A DNA stretch of 47,183 nt, from contig DKDI01000007.1 of assembly GCA_002449305.1 (NCBI GenBank), forward strand, positions 1 through 47,183, read 5' to 3'. The notes under the pieces were generated by a model. The model did not search any database and was not told the DNA's origin. It saw nothing but the letters and a program-made list of their open reading frames with translations. The DNA comes from Treponema sp. UBA6852. GTDB lineage: Bacteria; Spirochaetota; Spirochaetia; Treponematales; Treponemataceae. The position numbers were made by a program, and so were the translations under genes. This document shows positions 8,258-15,712 of this stretch, piece by piece (position 1 is the first letter of the stretch; each line of letters begins with the position of its first letter).

Positions 8258-8283
8258 CATAGTTTTAAAAACATTGCCATAGT

Positions 8284-8613
8284 ATGTGTATGCAGACTTT
8301 GCGGCAACAGTTCATTCAGAATCTCAAATTTTTTAGGAAACAAAAGGGAATGCGCCAGCTTGACCTTGCGCTTGAAATCGGAAAAAGCTCAAACTACATA
8401 AACAGCATTGAAAACGGCAAGTATTTTCCTTCCCCGGAAACAATCGAAAACATTGCGCTTTCACTTGGAATTGAGCCAGTCCGCCTTTTTGGAAATTGTG
8501 AAGAATCAGAAAAAGAAAAAATCACCGAAACTGTTCTTAATATAGAAGAAACCCTCAAAATCGAAGTCCTTGAAAGCATTCAGAAGGCCTTTTCAAAGAT
8601 AAAGAATGCTTGA
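8284..8613 (+). CDS. XRE-family helix-turn-helix transcriptional regulator
   Basis: The 109-residue protein has an HTH_3 domain at about residues 7-62: 'FIQNLKFFRKQKGMRQLDLA', 'GKSSNYINSIENGKYFPSPE', 'IALSLGIEPVRLF'. The recognition helix is 'SSNYINSIENGK'. The remaining 40 residues are an acidic amphipathic helix suitable for dimerisation. The start is uncertain: ATGs at 8284 and 8290 are in frame and neither has a clear Shine-Dalgarno. The upstream inverted repeats suggest autoregulation or control of the divergent secreted protein. Confidence 0.8.
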   Translation: MCMQTLRQQFIQNLKFFRKQKGMRQLDLALEIGKSSNYINSIENGKYFPSPETIENIALSLGIEPVRLFGNCEESEKEKITETVLNIEETLKIEVLESIQKAFSKIKNA

Positions 8614-8669
8614 TTTTTTTTGTAATGGATTTGGTACTATATAGAAGAAAATCAAATTAGTGGTCGTTT

Positions 8670-8969
8670 TTACATTCCGAACAGATCCGCATGGCTTCCT
8701 GTGTCAACAAGCTCAAGAATCAGAATGTCGTTGAAGATTCTGTAAATTAAAAGCAAATCTGGCAGAATATGGCACTCTCGGTTGCCTTTAAGATTTCCTG
8801 CAAGCTCGTGGTCGCGGAACCGTTCTGGCAGTTTTTCGCCTCTTTGAAGCAAATCGACTGTTTCTGCAATCTTTCTGATTGAAGATTTATTGCGTTTTGC
8901 CATTAGTTTAAGGTGCTTCTTGAAGCGGTTAGTCTGCCGGAGACTGTATTTGTTTTCTGTTTCGCTCAT
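8670..8969 (-). CDS. yafQ: YafQ/RelE-superfamily mRNA interferase toxin
   Basis: The 99-residue protein is a type II toxin of the YafQ branch, ribosome-dependent mRNA endonucleases. The known catalytic set of E. coli YafQ (His50, His63, Asp67, His87) is matched here by His54 in 'RDHELAGNLKG', His67 and Asp71 in 'ECHILPDLLLIYRI', and His93 near the end. Its ATG overlaps the antitoxin stop by 4 bases, so translation is coupled. Length and motif spacing are normal for the family, so the toxin looks intact. Confidence 0.92.
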   Translation of the reverse strand: MSETENKYSLRQTNRFKKHLKLMAKRNKSSIRKIAETVDLLQRGEKLPERFRDHELAGNLKGNRECHILPDLLLIYRIFNDILILELVDTGSHADLFGM

Positions 8970-9244
8970 GCATCGATTCCTAGCTCGTCAAGAATTTCCT
9001 GAAAATTGTCGTACGTCTTCGCGTCCGGGTCGTTCATAATCTGGTCGGCTTCCTCGCTGGCAAGTTCAATTTCGCTCTTGCGTCTCGTCCGCTGCGGCTT
9101 GAACGGCAGCCCGTTTTCCCTCACCGACTGCCTCAAAAACATATTGATTGCGCTCGAAAGCGAAAGCCCCAAATCGTTGTAAAGCTCCGTCGCCTGTTCC
9201 TTTAGCTCTTTGTCAACTCTAACATTCATTGCTACTGTGTTCAT
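8966..9244 (-). CDS. dinJ: DinJ/RelB-family antitoxin
   Basis: This 92-residue protein begins with a ribbon-helix-helix motif: 'MNTVAMNVRVDKELKEQATE' then 'LYNDLGLSLSSAINMFLRQS'. That is typical of DinJ. The C-terminal half ('EEADQIMNDPDAKTYDNFQE') would wrap and block the toxin. It precedes yafQ in the usual antitoxin-first order with a 4-base overlap. The start has no Shine-Dalgarno and follows a -10 box by 6 nt, so the mRNA is probably leaderless. Confidence 0.92.
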   Translation of the reverse strand: MNTVAMNVRVDKELKEQATELYNDLGLSLSSAINMFLRQSVRENGLPFKPQRTRRKSEIELASEEADQIMNDPDAKTYDNFQEILDELGIDA

Positions 9245-9245
9245 A

Positions 9246-9279
9246 TTTACAATATATGTTAAAAAGTTGCATTTGTAAA
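9246..9279 (-). promoter_or_regulatory. dinJ-yafQ promoter inside an inverted repeat
   Basis: Read on the minus strand, TTTACA (9279-9274), 17 nt and TATATT (9256-9251) precede the ATG by 6 nt. TTTACAA (9246-9252) and TTGTAAA (9273-9279) form a 7-bp inverted repeat that covers both promoter boxes, a suitable operator for the antitoxin complex. Confidence 0.6.
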
Positions 9280-9300
9280 GAAAAATGATTGCATTTATGG

Positions 9301-10482
9301 TTATTCAGTTTTTTCTAATAGACATACACAATATGCTTTTATTGCGTTGCCTTCTCCCACTGCGTCTTGCTTTTCGTTTGTCTTTGCTTTTACAAAAACT
9401 CTTTCTGATGCAGTTTCAAGGATGTTTGCAATTGAACTGATTATTTTTTCTCGCCAAGGAAGCAATTTGGGTTTTTCTGTTTCTACCACGCAGTCAAGAT
9501 TTTCTAAAGTCCAGCCTGCTGATTTTACGTCTGCCCAGATTTTTTTTAGAAGTTCAGCGGAATCAGCGTTTTTCCATTTTGGATTTTCGCTTGGAAAGTA
9601 TGAGCCTATATCTCCCATGCCGGAAGCTCCCAAAAGAGAGTCGCTGATTGCATGAAGCAGAACATCTCCGTCTGAATGCCCAAGTTCTCCTTTTTCCGCC
9701 GGGATTTCGACTCCGCCCAAAATAAATTTTCTGCCTTCAACAAGCTTGTGCAAGTCTGTTCCAATTCCTATGCGGATCATTTTTGTTTCCTTGGAAATAT
9801 CCTGAATAAAAGTTATCTTCTTGTTTTTTTCGCTGCCTTCAACAACGTGAACTTTTTTTCCGCCTGTAAAATTTGGAAAAGCGTCCCAAACTTCTGTGTC
9901 GTCCGTGAACTCAAGTTTTTTTTGAAAAGCCGCTTTGTGGCATTCAATCAGCGGTTCAAGCAAAAATCCCTGCGGAGTTTGCACGGCTCCCAAATTTTTT
10001 CTTACAAGATGACGGCTGATTGTTCCATCCGGCGCAATTTCTTTTTGCGTGTCAACAGGCTGAACTGCCGGAACTGCCGCTCCAAACTCTTGCGTTTTAG
10101 AAATCACATCCTGAATTATTTTTTTTGAAACGAACGGACGCGCGCCGTCATGGATTAGGACAATTGAATTTTTATTTTTGATTTTACAAAGTGCCTTGAA
10201 AACTGATTCTTGCCTTGTAGCTCCGCCTTCTGCAAAAGTCAGCGTTGTGTTCTTTAAAAGGCTTTCTAATTCTGTGTCGGCAAGCAATGCGGTTTTTGCT
10301 TCCTGCTCGCCATCTTTTGGAATGGAAACTATGATTTTTGAAAAATCCGCGGCTTCAACAAAGGCACGGACTGATTCAGAAAGCACAGTTCCTTTTTTTA
10401 ATGGAAGGTATTCTTTTTTTTTGCCAAGCCCCATTCGGCTGGAAGAGCCTGCGGCGGCTATGACAAGAACTTTATTAATCAT
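9301..10482 (-). CDS. ispDF: Bifunctional IspD-IspF enzyme (MEP isoprenoid pathway)
   Basis: The 393-residue fusion carries out two steps of the non-mevalonate pathway: CTP-dependent cytidylylation of methylerythritol 4-phosphate and, after IspE acts, formation of the cyclodiphosphate. The IspD half shows 'AAAGSSSRMGLGKKKEYLPL', 'VLIHDGARPFV', 'GAVQTPQGF' and 'FTDDTEVWDA'. The IspF half starts near 'IRIGIGTDLHKL' and has 'ELGHSDGDVLLHAISDSLLG' and 'DIGSYFPSENPKWK'. The frame is open further upstream, but the stretch before MINKVLVIAAAG overlaps carD in another frame. The start is therefore taken at 10482 (10485 possible), overlapping the carD stop by 8 bases for coupled translation. Confidence 0.95.
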   Translation of the reverse strand: MINKVLVIAAAGSSSRMGLGKKKEYLPLKKGTVLSESVRAFVEAADFSKIIVSIPKDGEQEAKTALLADTELESLLKNTTLTFAEGGATRQESVFKALCKIKNKNSIVLIHDGARPFVSKKIIQDVISKTQEFGAAVPAVQPVDTQKEIAPDGTISRHLVRKNLGAVQTPQGFLLEPLIECHKAAFQKKLEFTDDTEVWDAFPNFTGGKKVHVVEGSEKNKKITFIQDISKETKMIRIGIGTDLHKLVEGRKFILGGVEIPAEKGELGHSDGDVLLHAISDSLLGASGMGDIGSYFPSENPKWKNADSAELLKKIWADVKSAGWTLENLDCVVETEKPKLLPWREKIISSIANILETASERVFVKAKTNEKQDAVGEGNAIKAYCVCLLEKTE

Positions 10483-11095
10483 CATCCTCGCTGTCAAAGT
10501 CTTCGGAATCTTTTTCGTTAGATGAAGTTTCTTCTTCAAACTCATCATCGTCTTCATCTTCGTCAGCAAAGGCTTGTTTCTTTTCAATCTTTAAACCGAG
10601 CGGCTCAAGTTTTTCGTGCAGCATGGCTTCAACTTCCTTGTCGGAAATTCCAAAGGCTTCTGCAATTTCGTCCTCAAGAAGTTTTTTTGCATTGTCGTAA
10701 AGTTTGCGCTCAAGAATCGGAAGTTCCTTTACTTTTGAGCGGTGGTAAAGACAGCGAACGATTGCCGCAATGTCGCCGATTGTGCCTTTTTTGAGCAGGT
10801 CAAGGTTCATTTGGTAGCGGAGTTTCCAGTCGGAAGTAGGAGGCTCAAAGTCGTCGCTGATTGAATTCAGTGCAGCCTGCGCTTCATCTTTTGAAACGAT
10901 TGCGCGGATTCCTAAGTCCTTTGATTTTGATACAGGAACCATTACATTCATGTCGGAAACTTCAAGATAAATTTTGTAGTAATATGTCGGCTCGTTGTTG
11001 AAGTCTTTTTTGAAAATCTCTGTGATTTTTCCAACGCCCTGGCTTGGGTAAACAACTTTTTGGTTTACAGAAAATTCTGTCTTTGGTTTTGCCAT
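10475..11095 (-). CDS. carD: CarD-family RNA polymerase-binding regulator
   Basis: The 206-residue protein opens with the CarD/TRCF-type RNA polymerase-interacting domain: 'FSVNQKVVYPSQGVGKITEI', then 'YYKIYLEVSDMNVMVPVS'. A helical DNA-contacting region follows ('LRYQMNLDLLKKGTIGDIAA', 'LYHRSKVKELPILERKLYD'). Family members stabilise the open promoter complex at rRNA and other promoters. The acidic tail ('ADEDEDDDEFEEETSSNEKD') is longer than in many homologues. It is the first gene of the carD-ispDF operon and has its own strong promoter close to the ATG. Confidence 0.92.
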   Translation of the reverse strand: MAKPKTEFSVNQKVVYPSQGVGKITEIFKKDFNNEPTYYYKIYLEVSDMNVMVPVSKSKDLGIRAIVSKDEAQAALNSISDDFEPPTSDWKLRYQMNLDLLKKGTIGDIAAIVRCLYHRSKVKELPILERKLYDNAKKLLEDEIAEAFGISDKEVEAMLHEKLEPLGLKIEKKQAFADEDEDDDEFEEETSSNEKDSEDFDSEDDD

Positions 11096-11104
11096 AATGA
11101 AATT

Positions 11105-11133
11105 ATTATAACACAGTTTCTTTAAAAATTCAA
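11105..11133 (-). promoter_or_regulatory. Predicted carD promoter, near-leaderless
   Basis: On the minus strand, TTGAAT (11133-11128), a 17-nt spacer and TATAAT (11110-11105) stand 9 nt before the ATG at 11095. No Shine-Dalgarno is present in those 9 nt, so the leader is 0-3 nt long. Confidence 0.65.
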
Positions 11134-11249
11134 CGCTGAAAAAAAATGAGTGAATCGAATGAAAATGAAATTATAATAGTCTTGAAAAGATTCCTCGAGT
11201 TTAAAAAAAAGATGCCGAGTTTTTCCTTGAAACTTGTTTTTTTTTCCGA

Positions 11250-11278
11250 CTGACTTTTTGCTTCTATTATGCTATACT
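11250..11278 (+). promoter_or_regulatory. Predicted promoter of the aminopeptidase-HAD-luxS genes
   Basis: CTGACT (11250-11255), a 17-nt spacer and TATACT (11273-11278). A transcript from here would carry a leader of about 150 nt containing palindromic repeat copy 2. The gap between carD and the aminopeptidase (11096-11434) otherwise holds the carD promoter and no gene. Confidence 0.5.
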
Positions 11279-11321
11279 TTTCGAAAAATTCTTGGAAACA
11301 ATGTCTGTAATTTTATAAGTT

Positions 11322-11395
11322 GTCATTGCCGGACTTGATCTGGCAATCTAATAAACTTTGTGTTGACAGATTTCCGGGCCAAGCCCGAAGATGAT
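11322..11395. repeat. Dispersed palindromic repeat, copy 2
   Basis: Starts GTCATTGCCGGACTTGATC and returns through TGGCAATCT. The right half contains CCGGGCCAAGCCCG and ends AGATGAT. Same size and layout as the copies at 5037 and 31619. It lies in the leader region before the M18 aminopeptidase gene. Confidence 0.65.
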
Positions 11396-11434
11396 ACGGC
11401 TTTAAATTGACGGCATTGCTTAATGGAGAACAAA

Positions 11435-12769
11435 ATGAATTTAATAGAAGAATATAAGAAATTTCTTGAAGACGGAAAAACTGAACGCGAATGTGTCTCG
11501 CTTATAATTCAGCTTGCGGAAAAAAATGGATACAAAGATATTCAGAAAACTGACTCCTTAAAGCCGGGCGAAAAAGTCTATGTGTGCAAACGCAATAAAA
11601 GCATCGCGCTTTTTGAAATTGGCACAGGCTCCATTGAAAACGGAATGAATATTCTTGGAGCGCACATTGATTCTCCTCGCTTGGACGTAAAGCAGAATCC
11701 GCTTTATGAAAAAGATTTTCTTGTTTATTTGAACACGCATTATTATGGCGGAATAAAAAAATATCAGTGGGTTACTTTGCCGCTTGCCTTGCACGGAGTT
11801 GTCTGTTTAAAGGACGGTTCTACTGTAAAAATTTCAATTGGCGAAAAATCCGATGAGCCTGTTTTTTGCATTTCAGATATTCTTCCGCACCTTGCGCAAA
11901 AGCAAATGAAAGAAACAGCCGCTGATTTTATAGACGGAGAAAGTTTGGACTTAATCTGCGGAAGTGAAATTCTTTCAGCACAAAATGAAGATTCAGAGTC
12001 AAAGGAAAAAGACAAGGCAAAAAAACTTGTTCTGAATATTTTAAAGGAAAAGTACGGAATTGAAGAAAAAGATTTTAATTCTGCTGAACTTGAAGTTGTT
12101 CCGGCTGGAGCTCCAAGAGACTTGGGGTTTGACCGCAGTTTAATTTTGGCTTACGGACAAGACGACCGCTCTTGCGCTTACACTTCTGCACAGGCGATGG
12201 TGGACAGCAAGGCTTCTTCCAGAACAAACTGCTGCATTTGCGTTGACAAGGAAGAAATCGGAAGCTATGGCGCAACTGGAATGGGAAGCCATTTTATGGA
12301 GAACGCAGTTGCGGAAGTTGTTGCCCGGCTTGGTGAATATTCAGAGCTTTCTGTGCGCCGTTGTCTGAACAACAGCTGGATGCTTTCTAGCGATGTGAAT
12401 TCAGCTTATGATCCAATGAATGCGAGTTTGTTCGACAAGGAAAATTCTTCGTTCCTCGGAGGCGGAATTGTTTTCCAAAAGTATACGGGTTCACGCGGAA
12501 AGTCCGGGGCAAGCGATGCTGATCCTGAATTTATTGCAAAGCTTAGAAATGTTCTTGATGCTGGAAATGTAAAATATCAGCTTGCAGAACTTGGCAAAGT
12601 TGACCAGGGCGGCGGCGGAACAATTGCGCATCTTGCCGCGAAATATGGAATGTATGTTCTTGATGCTGGCGTTGCGGTTTTGAGCATGCACGCTCCGTGG
12701 GAAATCACTTCAAAAGAAGATATTCAGCAGGCGTACAACGGCTACAAGCTTTTCTTGGGAATGAAATAA
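11435..12769 (+). CDS. M18-family zinc aminopeptidase
   Basis: This metallo-aminopeptidase (about 444 residues) removes N-terminal residues from peptides in the cytoplasm. Zinc-ligand and catalytic motifs of family M18 are in order: 'ILGAHIDSPRLDVKQNPLYE', 'GQDDRSCAYTS', 'CVDKEEIGSYGATGMGS', 'SSDVNSAYDP', and 'HAPWEITSKED' near the C-terminus. Two in-frame ATGs exist (11423 and 11435). The second is preferred because a GGAG site lies 7 nt before it, and the first ATG overlaps that site. The stop overlaps the next gene in a TAATG junction. Full length for the family. Confidence 0.93.
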   Translation: MNLIEEYKKFLEDGKTERECVSLIIQLAEKNGYKDIQKTDSLKPGEKVYVCKRNKSIALFEIGTGSIENGMNILGAHIDSPRLDVKQNPLYEKDFLVYLNTHYYGGIKKYQWVTLPLALHGVVCLKDGSTVKISIGEKSDEPVFCISDILPHLAQKQMKETAADFIDGESLDLICGSEILSAQNEDSESKEKDKAKKLVLNILKEKYGIEEKDFNSAELEVVPAGAPRDLGFDRSLILAYGQDDRSCAYTSAQAMVDSKASSRTNCCICVDKEEIGSYGATGMGSHFMENAVAEVVARLGEYSELSVRRCLNNSWMLSSDVNSAYDPMNASLFDKENSSFLGGGIVFQKYTGSRGKSGASDADPEFIAKLRNVLDAGNVKYQLAELGKVDQGGGGTIAHLAAKYGMYVLDAGVAVLSMHAPWEITSKEDIQQAYNGYKLFLGMK

Positions 12770-13422
12770 TGTTTGACTATATTCTTTTTGATTTTGACGG
12801 AACTTTAATGGATACTTCAAAAGGCGTTTTCAATTCGTTTGACAAAGTTGTTGTCCATTACGATTTAAAAGTTGACCGCGCGGTCTACAGCACGATGATA
12901 GGTCCGCCTTTAAAAGAAAGTTTTTCCAAGATTCTCAGGCTTCCAGAAAATGAAATTCAAAACGCAATGCAAGTTTACAGAAGTTATTATTCTGAAAAAG
13001 GAATGTTCGAAGCGGAACTTTACAGCGGTGTTGTTGAGCTTATAAAAAATCTGCGCACTGCCGGAAAAAAAGTATTTGTTGCAACGAGCAAGCCAGAAGT
13101 TTATGCAAGTCAAATTCTTGAGCGCAAGGGAATCCTAGAACTTTTTGATTTTGTGGGCGGAAGCGACTTGGAAGAAAAATCCCGTGTTGAAAAATGCGAT
13201 GTTGTAAAATATGTTTTGGAATCAAACGGAATTTCAGGCGAAAAAGAAAAATGCATTTTAATTGGCGACCGTCATTATGATGTGGACGGCGCGCATTCTG
13301 CCGGAATAAAGTGCGCGGGAATTCTTTGGGGCTTTGGAACAAGAAAAGAATTTGAAGAGTGCGGCGCGGATTTTATTTTTGAATCTACAAAAAATGTTGA
13401 AGCTTTTCTTATTCAAAAATAG
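12769..13422 (+). CDS. HAD-superfamily phosphatase (phosphoglycolate phosphatase-like)
   Basis: The 217-residue protein begins 'MFDYILFDFDGTLMDTSKGV', the HAD motif I with both catalytic Asp. Motif II is 'VFVATSKP', and motifs III/IV include 'CILIGDRHYDVDGAHSAGIK'. The small alpha cap is that of the Gph-like subfamily. Substrate is not predictable; phosphoglycolate or a nucleotide monophosphate are usual. The frame is open upstream, but the ATG at 12769 overlaps the aminopeptidase stop by one base, so that start fits translational coupling. Confidence 0.88.
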   Translation: MFDYILFDFDGTLMDTSKGVFNSFDKVVVHYDLKVDRAVYSTMIGPPLKESFSKILRLPENEIQNAMQVYRSYYSEKGMFEAELYSGVVELIKNLRTAGKKVFVATSKPEVYASQILERKGILELFDFVGGSDLEEKSRVEKCDVVKYVLESNGISGEKEKCILIGDRHYDVDGAHSAGIKCAGILWGFGTRKEFEECGADFIFESTKNVEAFLIQK

Positions 13423-13445
13423 TAAATTAAAAATGGAGGCAATTT

Positions 13446-13931
13446 ATGTCTGAAAAAAAATACAACGTGGACAGTTTTAATTTGGATCACACAAAGGTTA
13501 CAGCTCCTTTTGTGCGTTTGGCTTCTGAAAAAACTGGCAGAAAGGGCGACATTGTAAGCAAGTATGATGTTCGTTTTTGCCAGCCGAACAAGGAATTCAT
13601 GCCGACTGGAGCGATTCACACTTTGGAGCATCTTGTTGCTGAATATATAAGAGATGAGCTTCCTCGAATTGTAATTGACTTTAGTCCTATGGGATGCAGA
13701 ACCGGATTTTATCTTACAGTCTGGGGCGACCACGAGGAATCTTATATTGCCGAGCATCTTTGCAATGTTCTTGAAAAAGTTGCTGCTTGGAATAAAGAAA
13801 TTCCTGGAAGCACAGAAATTGAGTGCGGAAACTTTAAGGACCATGACTTGGAAGGCGCAAAAAAACTTGCTGCCCGCTGGGTTAAGGAAATCAGAGAAAA
13901 AGGCTGGAATTGCTACAAAAATTTATCGTAG
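13446..13931 (+). CDS. luxS: S-ribosylhomocysteine lyase (autoinducer-2 synthase)
   Basis: LuxS splits S-ribosylhomocysteine into homocysteine and DPD, the precursor of AI-2, in the activated methyl cycle. The 161-residue protein has the metal-binding 'HTLEH' (His58, His62), the third ligand Cys127 in 'IECGNFKDHDL', and catalytic Cys84 in 'PMGCRTGFYL'. A GGAGG ribosome-binding site lies 6 nt before the ATG. It follows the HAD gene by 23 bases and is probably in the same transcript. No pfs gene is nearby. Confidence 0.97.
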   Translation: MSEKKYNVDSFNLDHTKVTAPFVRLASEKTGRKGDIVSKYDVRFCQPNKEFMPTGAIHTLEHLVAEYIRDELPRIVIDFSPMGCRTGFYLTVWGDHEESYIAEHLCNVLEKVAAWNKEIPGSTEIECGNFKDHDLEGAKKLAARWVKEIREKGWNCYKNLS

Positions 13932-14035
13932 TTCAGATAAAAAAATAGTGTTAGAATGCGTCTTGGAAATTATAGTTTTCCGTGGTCTTTTTTATAAAAG
14001 TATTTTTCTAATTCGTTCATACTTTAGGAGTGTGC

Positions 14036-14187
14036 AACAAAAACTTTGTCTAAAATAGCGTCAAAGTTTTGTTCACAAGTTTGCGTTGCAAACTTCCTTT
14101 ATCAAGTGCATATTCTCATTTCATTGCGAATATGCTTAAAAAGTCAAATCGAAAGTTAAAACTTTCTCATTGGCTTTTTATGGGAGA
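14036..14187 (+). ncRNA. Four-hairpin structured leader, copy A
   Basis: Hairpin P1 (14036-14073) has a 12-bp stem with one bulge and a 13-nt loop TCTAAAATAGCGT. P2 (14077-14095) is AAGTTTGC-GTT-GCAAACTT. P3 (14108-14135) is an 8-bp stem with loop TCATTTCATTGC. P4 (14138-14179) has outer arms AAAAAGTCAA/TTGGCTTTTT and an inner stem GAAAGT/ACTTTC. The tail ATGGGAGA contains the ribosome-binding site of the DUF1538 gene. A second copy at 40191-40340 keeps loops and linkers while the P1, P3 and inner P4 stems differ but still pair. Function unknown. The P4 arm ends in a U-run, so a terminator-like or translational switch is possible. Confidence 0.7.
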
Positions 14188-14191
14188 ATTG

Positions 14192-15712
14192 ATGAACCTG
14201 TTTCAAAAATTCAAGGAGACGTTCTTTTCTGTCTTCCCTATTATGGTGATTGTTCTTTTGCTTTCGGTCACCGTTGCTCCTTTAAGTCTTAACATAATTG
14301 TAAGGTTCATTGTAGGAGGAATTCTTGTTGTTGTCGGGCTTACATTTTTTCTGCTTGGCGTTGACATTGGAATTCTTCCTATAGGTGAGCGAAGCGGTGC
14401 AGCTCTTACAAGTAAAAAAAATCTTGTCTTGCTTCTTTCTGCTTCATTCTTGATTGGCGTTATGGTTACAATTGCCGAGCCTGATGTTCAAGTTCTTGCG
14501 GACCAGATAAAAAGCCTTTCTTCAAATGTAAATAAATGGGGTCTTGTTCTGGGCATTGCGGTTGGCGTAGGTTTCTTTATAACAATCGGACTTTGCAGAA
14601 CAGTTTTTTCCCTTAAGCTTAGAACGGTCTTGATTATTTCATACATTGCGTTGTTTGCTCTTGCATTCATGTGCCCGAAAGAACTTCAGGGTGCGGCGTT
14701 TGATGCAGGAGGAGCGACAACAGGACCTATGACAGTTCCGTTTATCATGGCTCTTGGAATGGGTGTTGCTTCTGTGCGTCATGCAGGCTCTTCAAAGGAA
14801 GGCGGAACAAGCGACAGTTCATTTGGTCTTACAGGAATTGCAAGTGTTGGACCTGTCGCCGCAGTTTGTGTTTACGGAATGGTTTTGAATTTTTCTGGCG
14901 CAGGCGCATCTTCTCCAGCTTCTGGGTCGGCGGAATCTTCTGCTGACAATCTTCAGGAAGGGCTTTCAGTTTTTATTGAATATCTGCCGGAAGTTGTGCG
15001 TGAAGTTTTTATGTCGATGCTTCCGCTTATAATAATGTTTGCGGTTTTCCAGATTTTGCTTTTAAGGCTTCCTCCAGTTCAAATTAGAAAAGTTGCCCAA
15101 GGAATTTTGTATTGTTTTTTTGGACTTATTTTGTTCTTGGTTGGAGCGGACGGCGGATTTATGAGCGCAGGAAAAATGCTTGGCAGTGTTCTTGGACAGG
15201 CGGCCTTTTCCAACGGCGGAATTTGGGTTGCACTTATAATTATTGTTTCACTTTTGTTTGGGGCGATTACAGTTTGCGCAGAACCGGCGGTTTGGGTTCT
15301 TACCGAGCAGGTTGAAACAGCAACTGGCGGAAACATCAGAAGAAAAATTATCCTTGCGACTCTTTCGCTTGGAGTTGCGGCTTCAATCGCATTGTGCATG
15401 ATCCGCATTTTGTATGGATTCAGCTTGTGGTACATTTTGATTCCAGGCTATGCCGTTGCGCTTCTTTTGACTTTTTTCAGCCCTCCGCTTTTTATGGGAA
15501 TTGCTTTTGATTCCGGTGGAGTTGCCTCTGGACCTATGACTAGCACATTTATTCTTTCGTTTACAATTGGCGCGGCTTCTGCAAACGGAACTGATTCTGC
15601 CGCCGGAGCGTTCGGAGTTATTGCCCTTGTTGCCATGACTCCGCTGATTGCAATTCAGATTCTTGGAATAATTTTCAAACTGAAGACAAGAAAAAAGGAG
15701 GTTAAGCAATGA
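14192..15712 (+). CDS. DUF1538-family polytopic membrane protein
   Basis: This 506-residue inner-membrane protein has about 12-14 hydrophobic segments and two tandem DUF1538 domains. The repeats are visible as 'TIAEPDVQVLADQ' against 'VCAEPAVWVLTEQ', and 'AAFDAGGATTGPMTVPFI' against 'IAFDSGGVASGPMTSTFI'. The paired Gly-rich re-entrant motifs are reminiscent of transporters, but the substrate is unknown. The frame is open upstream to 14069. The ATG at 14192 is preferred because GGGAG lies 5 nt before it and the upstream part lies in the structured leader. The stop overlaps the PII gene by 4 bases, so PII control of this protein is likely. Confidence 0.85.
   Translation: MNLFQKFKETFFSVFPIMVIVLLLSVTVAPLSLNIIVRFIVGGILVVVGLTFFLLGVDIGILPIGERSGAALTSKKNLVLLLSASFLIGVMVTIAEPDVQVLADQIKSLSSNVNKWGLVLGIAVGVGFFITIGLCRTVFSLKLRTVLIISYIALFALAFMCPKELQGAAFDAGGATTGPMTVPFIMALGMGVASVRHAGSSKEGGTSDSSFGLTGIASVGPVAAVCVYGMVLNFSGAGASSPASGSAESSADNLQEGLSVFIEYLPEVVREVFMSMLPLIIMFAVFQILLLRLPPVQIRKVAQGILYCFFGLILFLVGADGGFMSAGKMLGSVLGQAAFSNGGIWVALIIIVSLLFGAITVCAEPAVWVLTEQVETATGGNIRRKIILATLSLGVAASIALCMIRILYGFSLWYILIPGYAVALLLTFFSPPLFMGIAFDSGGVASGPMTSTFILSFTIGAASANGTDSAAGAFGVIALVAMTPLIAIQILGIIFKLKTRKKEVKQ

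Noticed and set aside
13675..14058. 127-residue plus-strand open frame over the luxS 3' end
   Set aside because: Overlaps luxS in another frame and runs into the structured leader; no SD and no recognisable motif.
14036..14187. Integron attC site or tRNA-like element
   Set aside because: Lacks R'/R'' core boxes of attC and has no cloverleaf or CCA end; four separate hairpins do not fit either.
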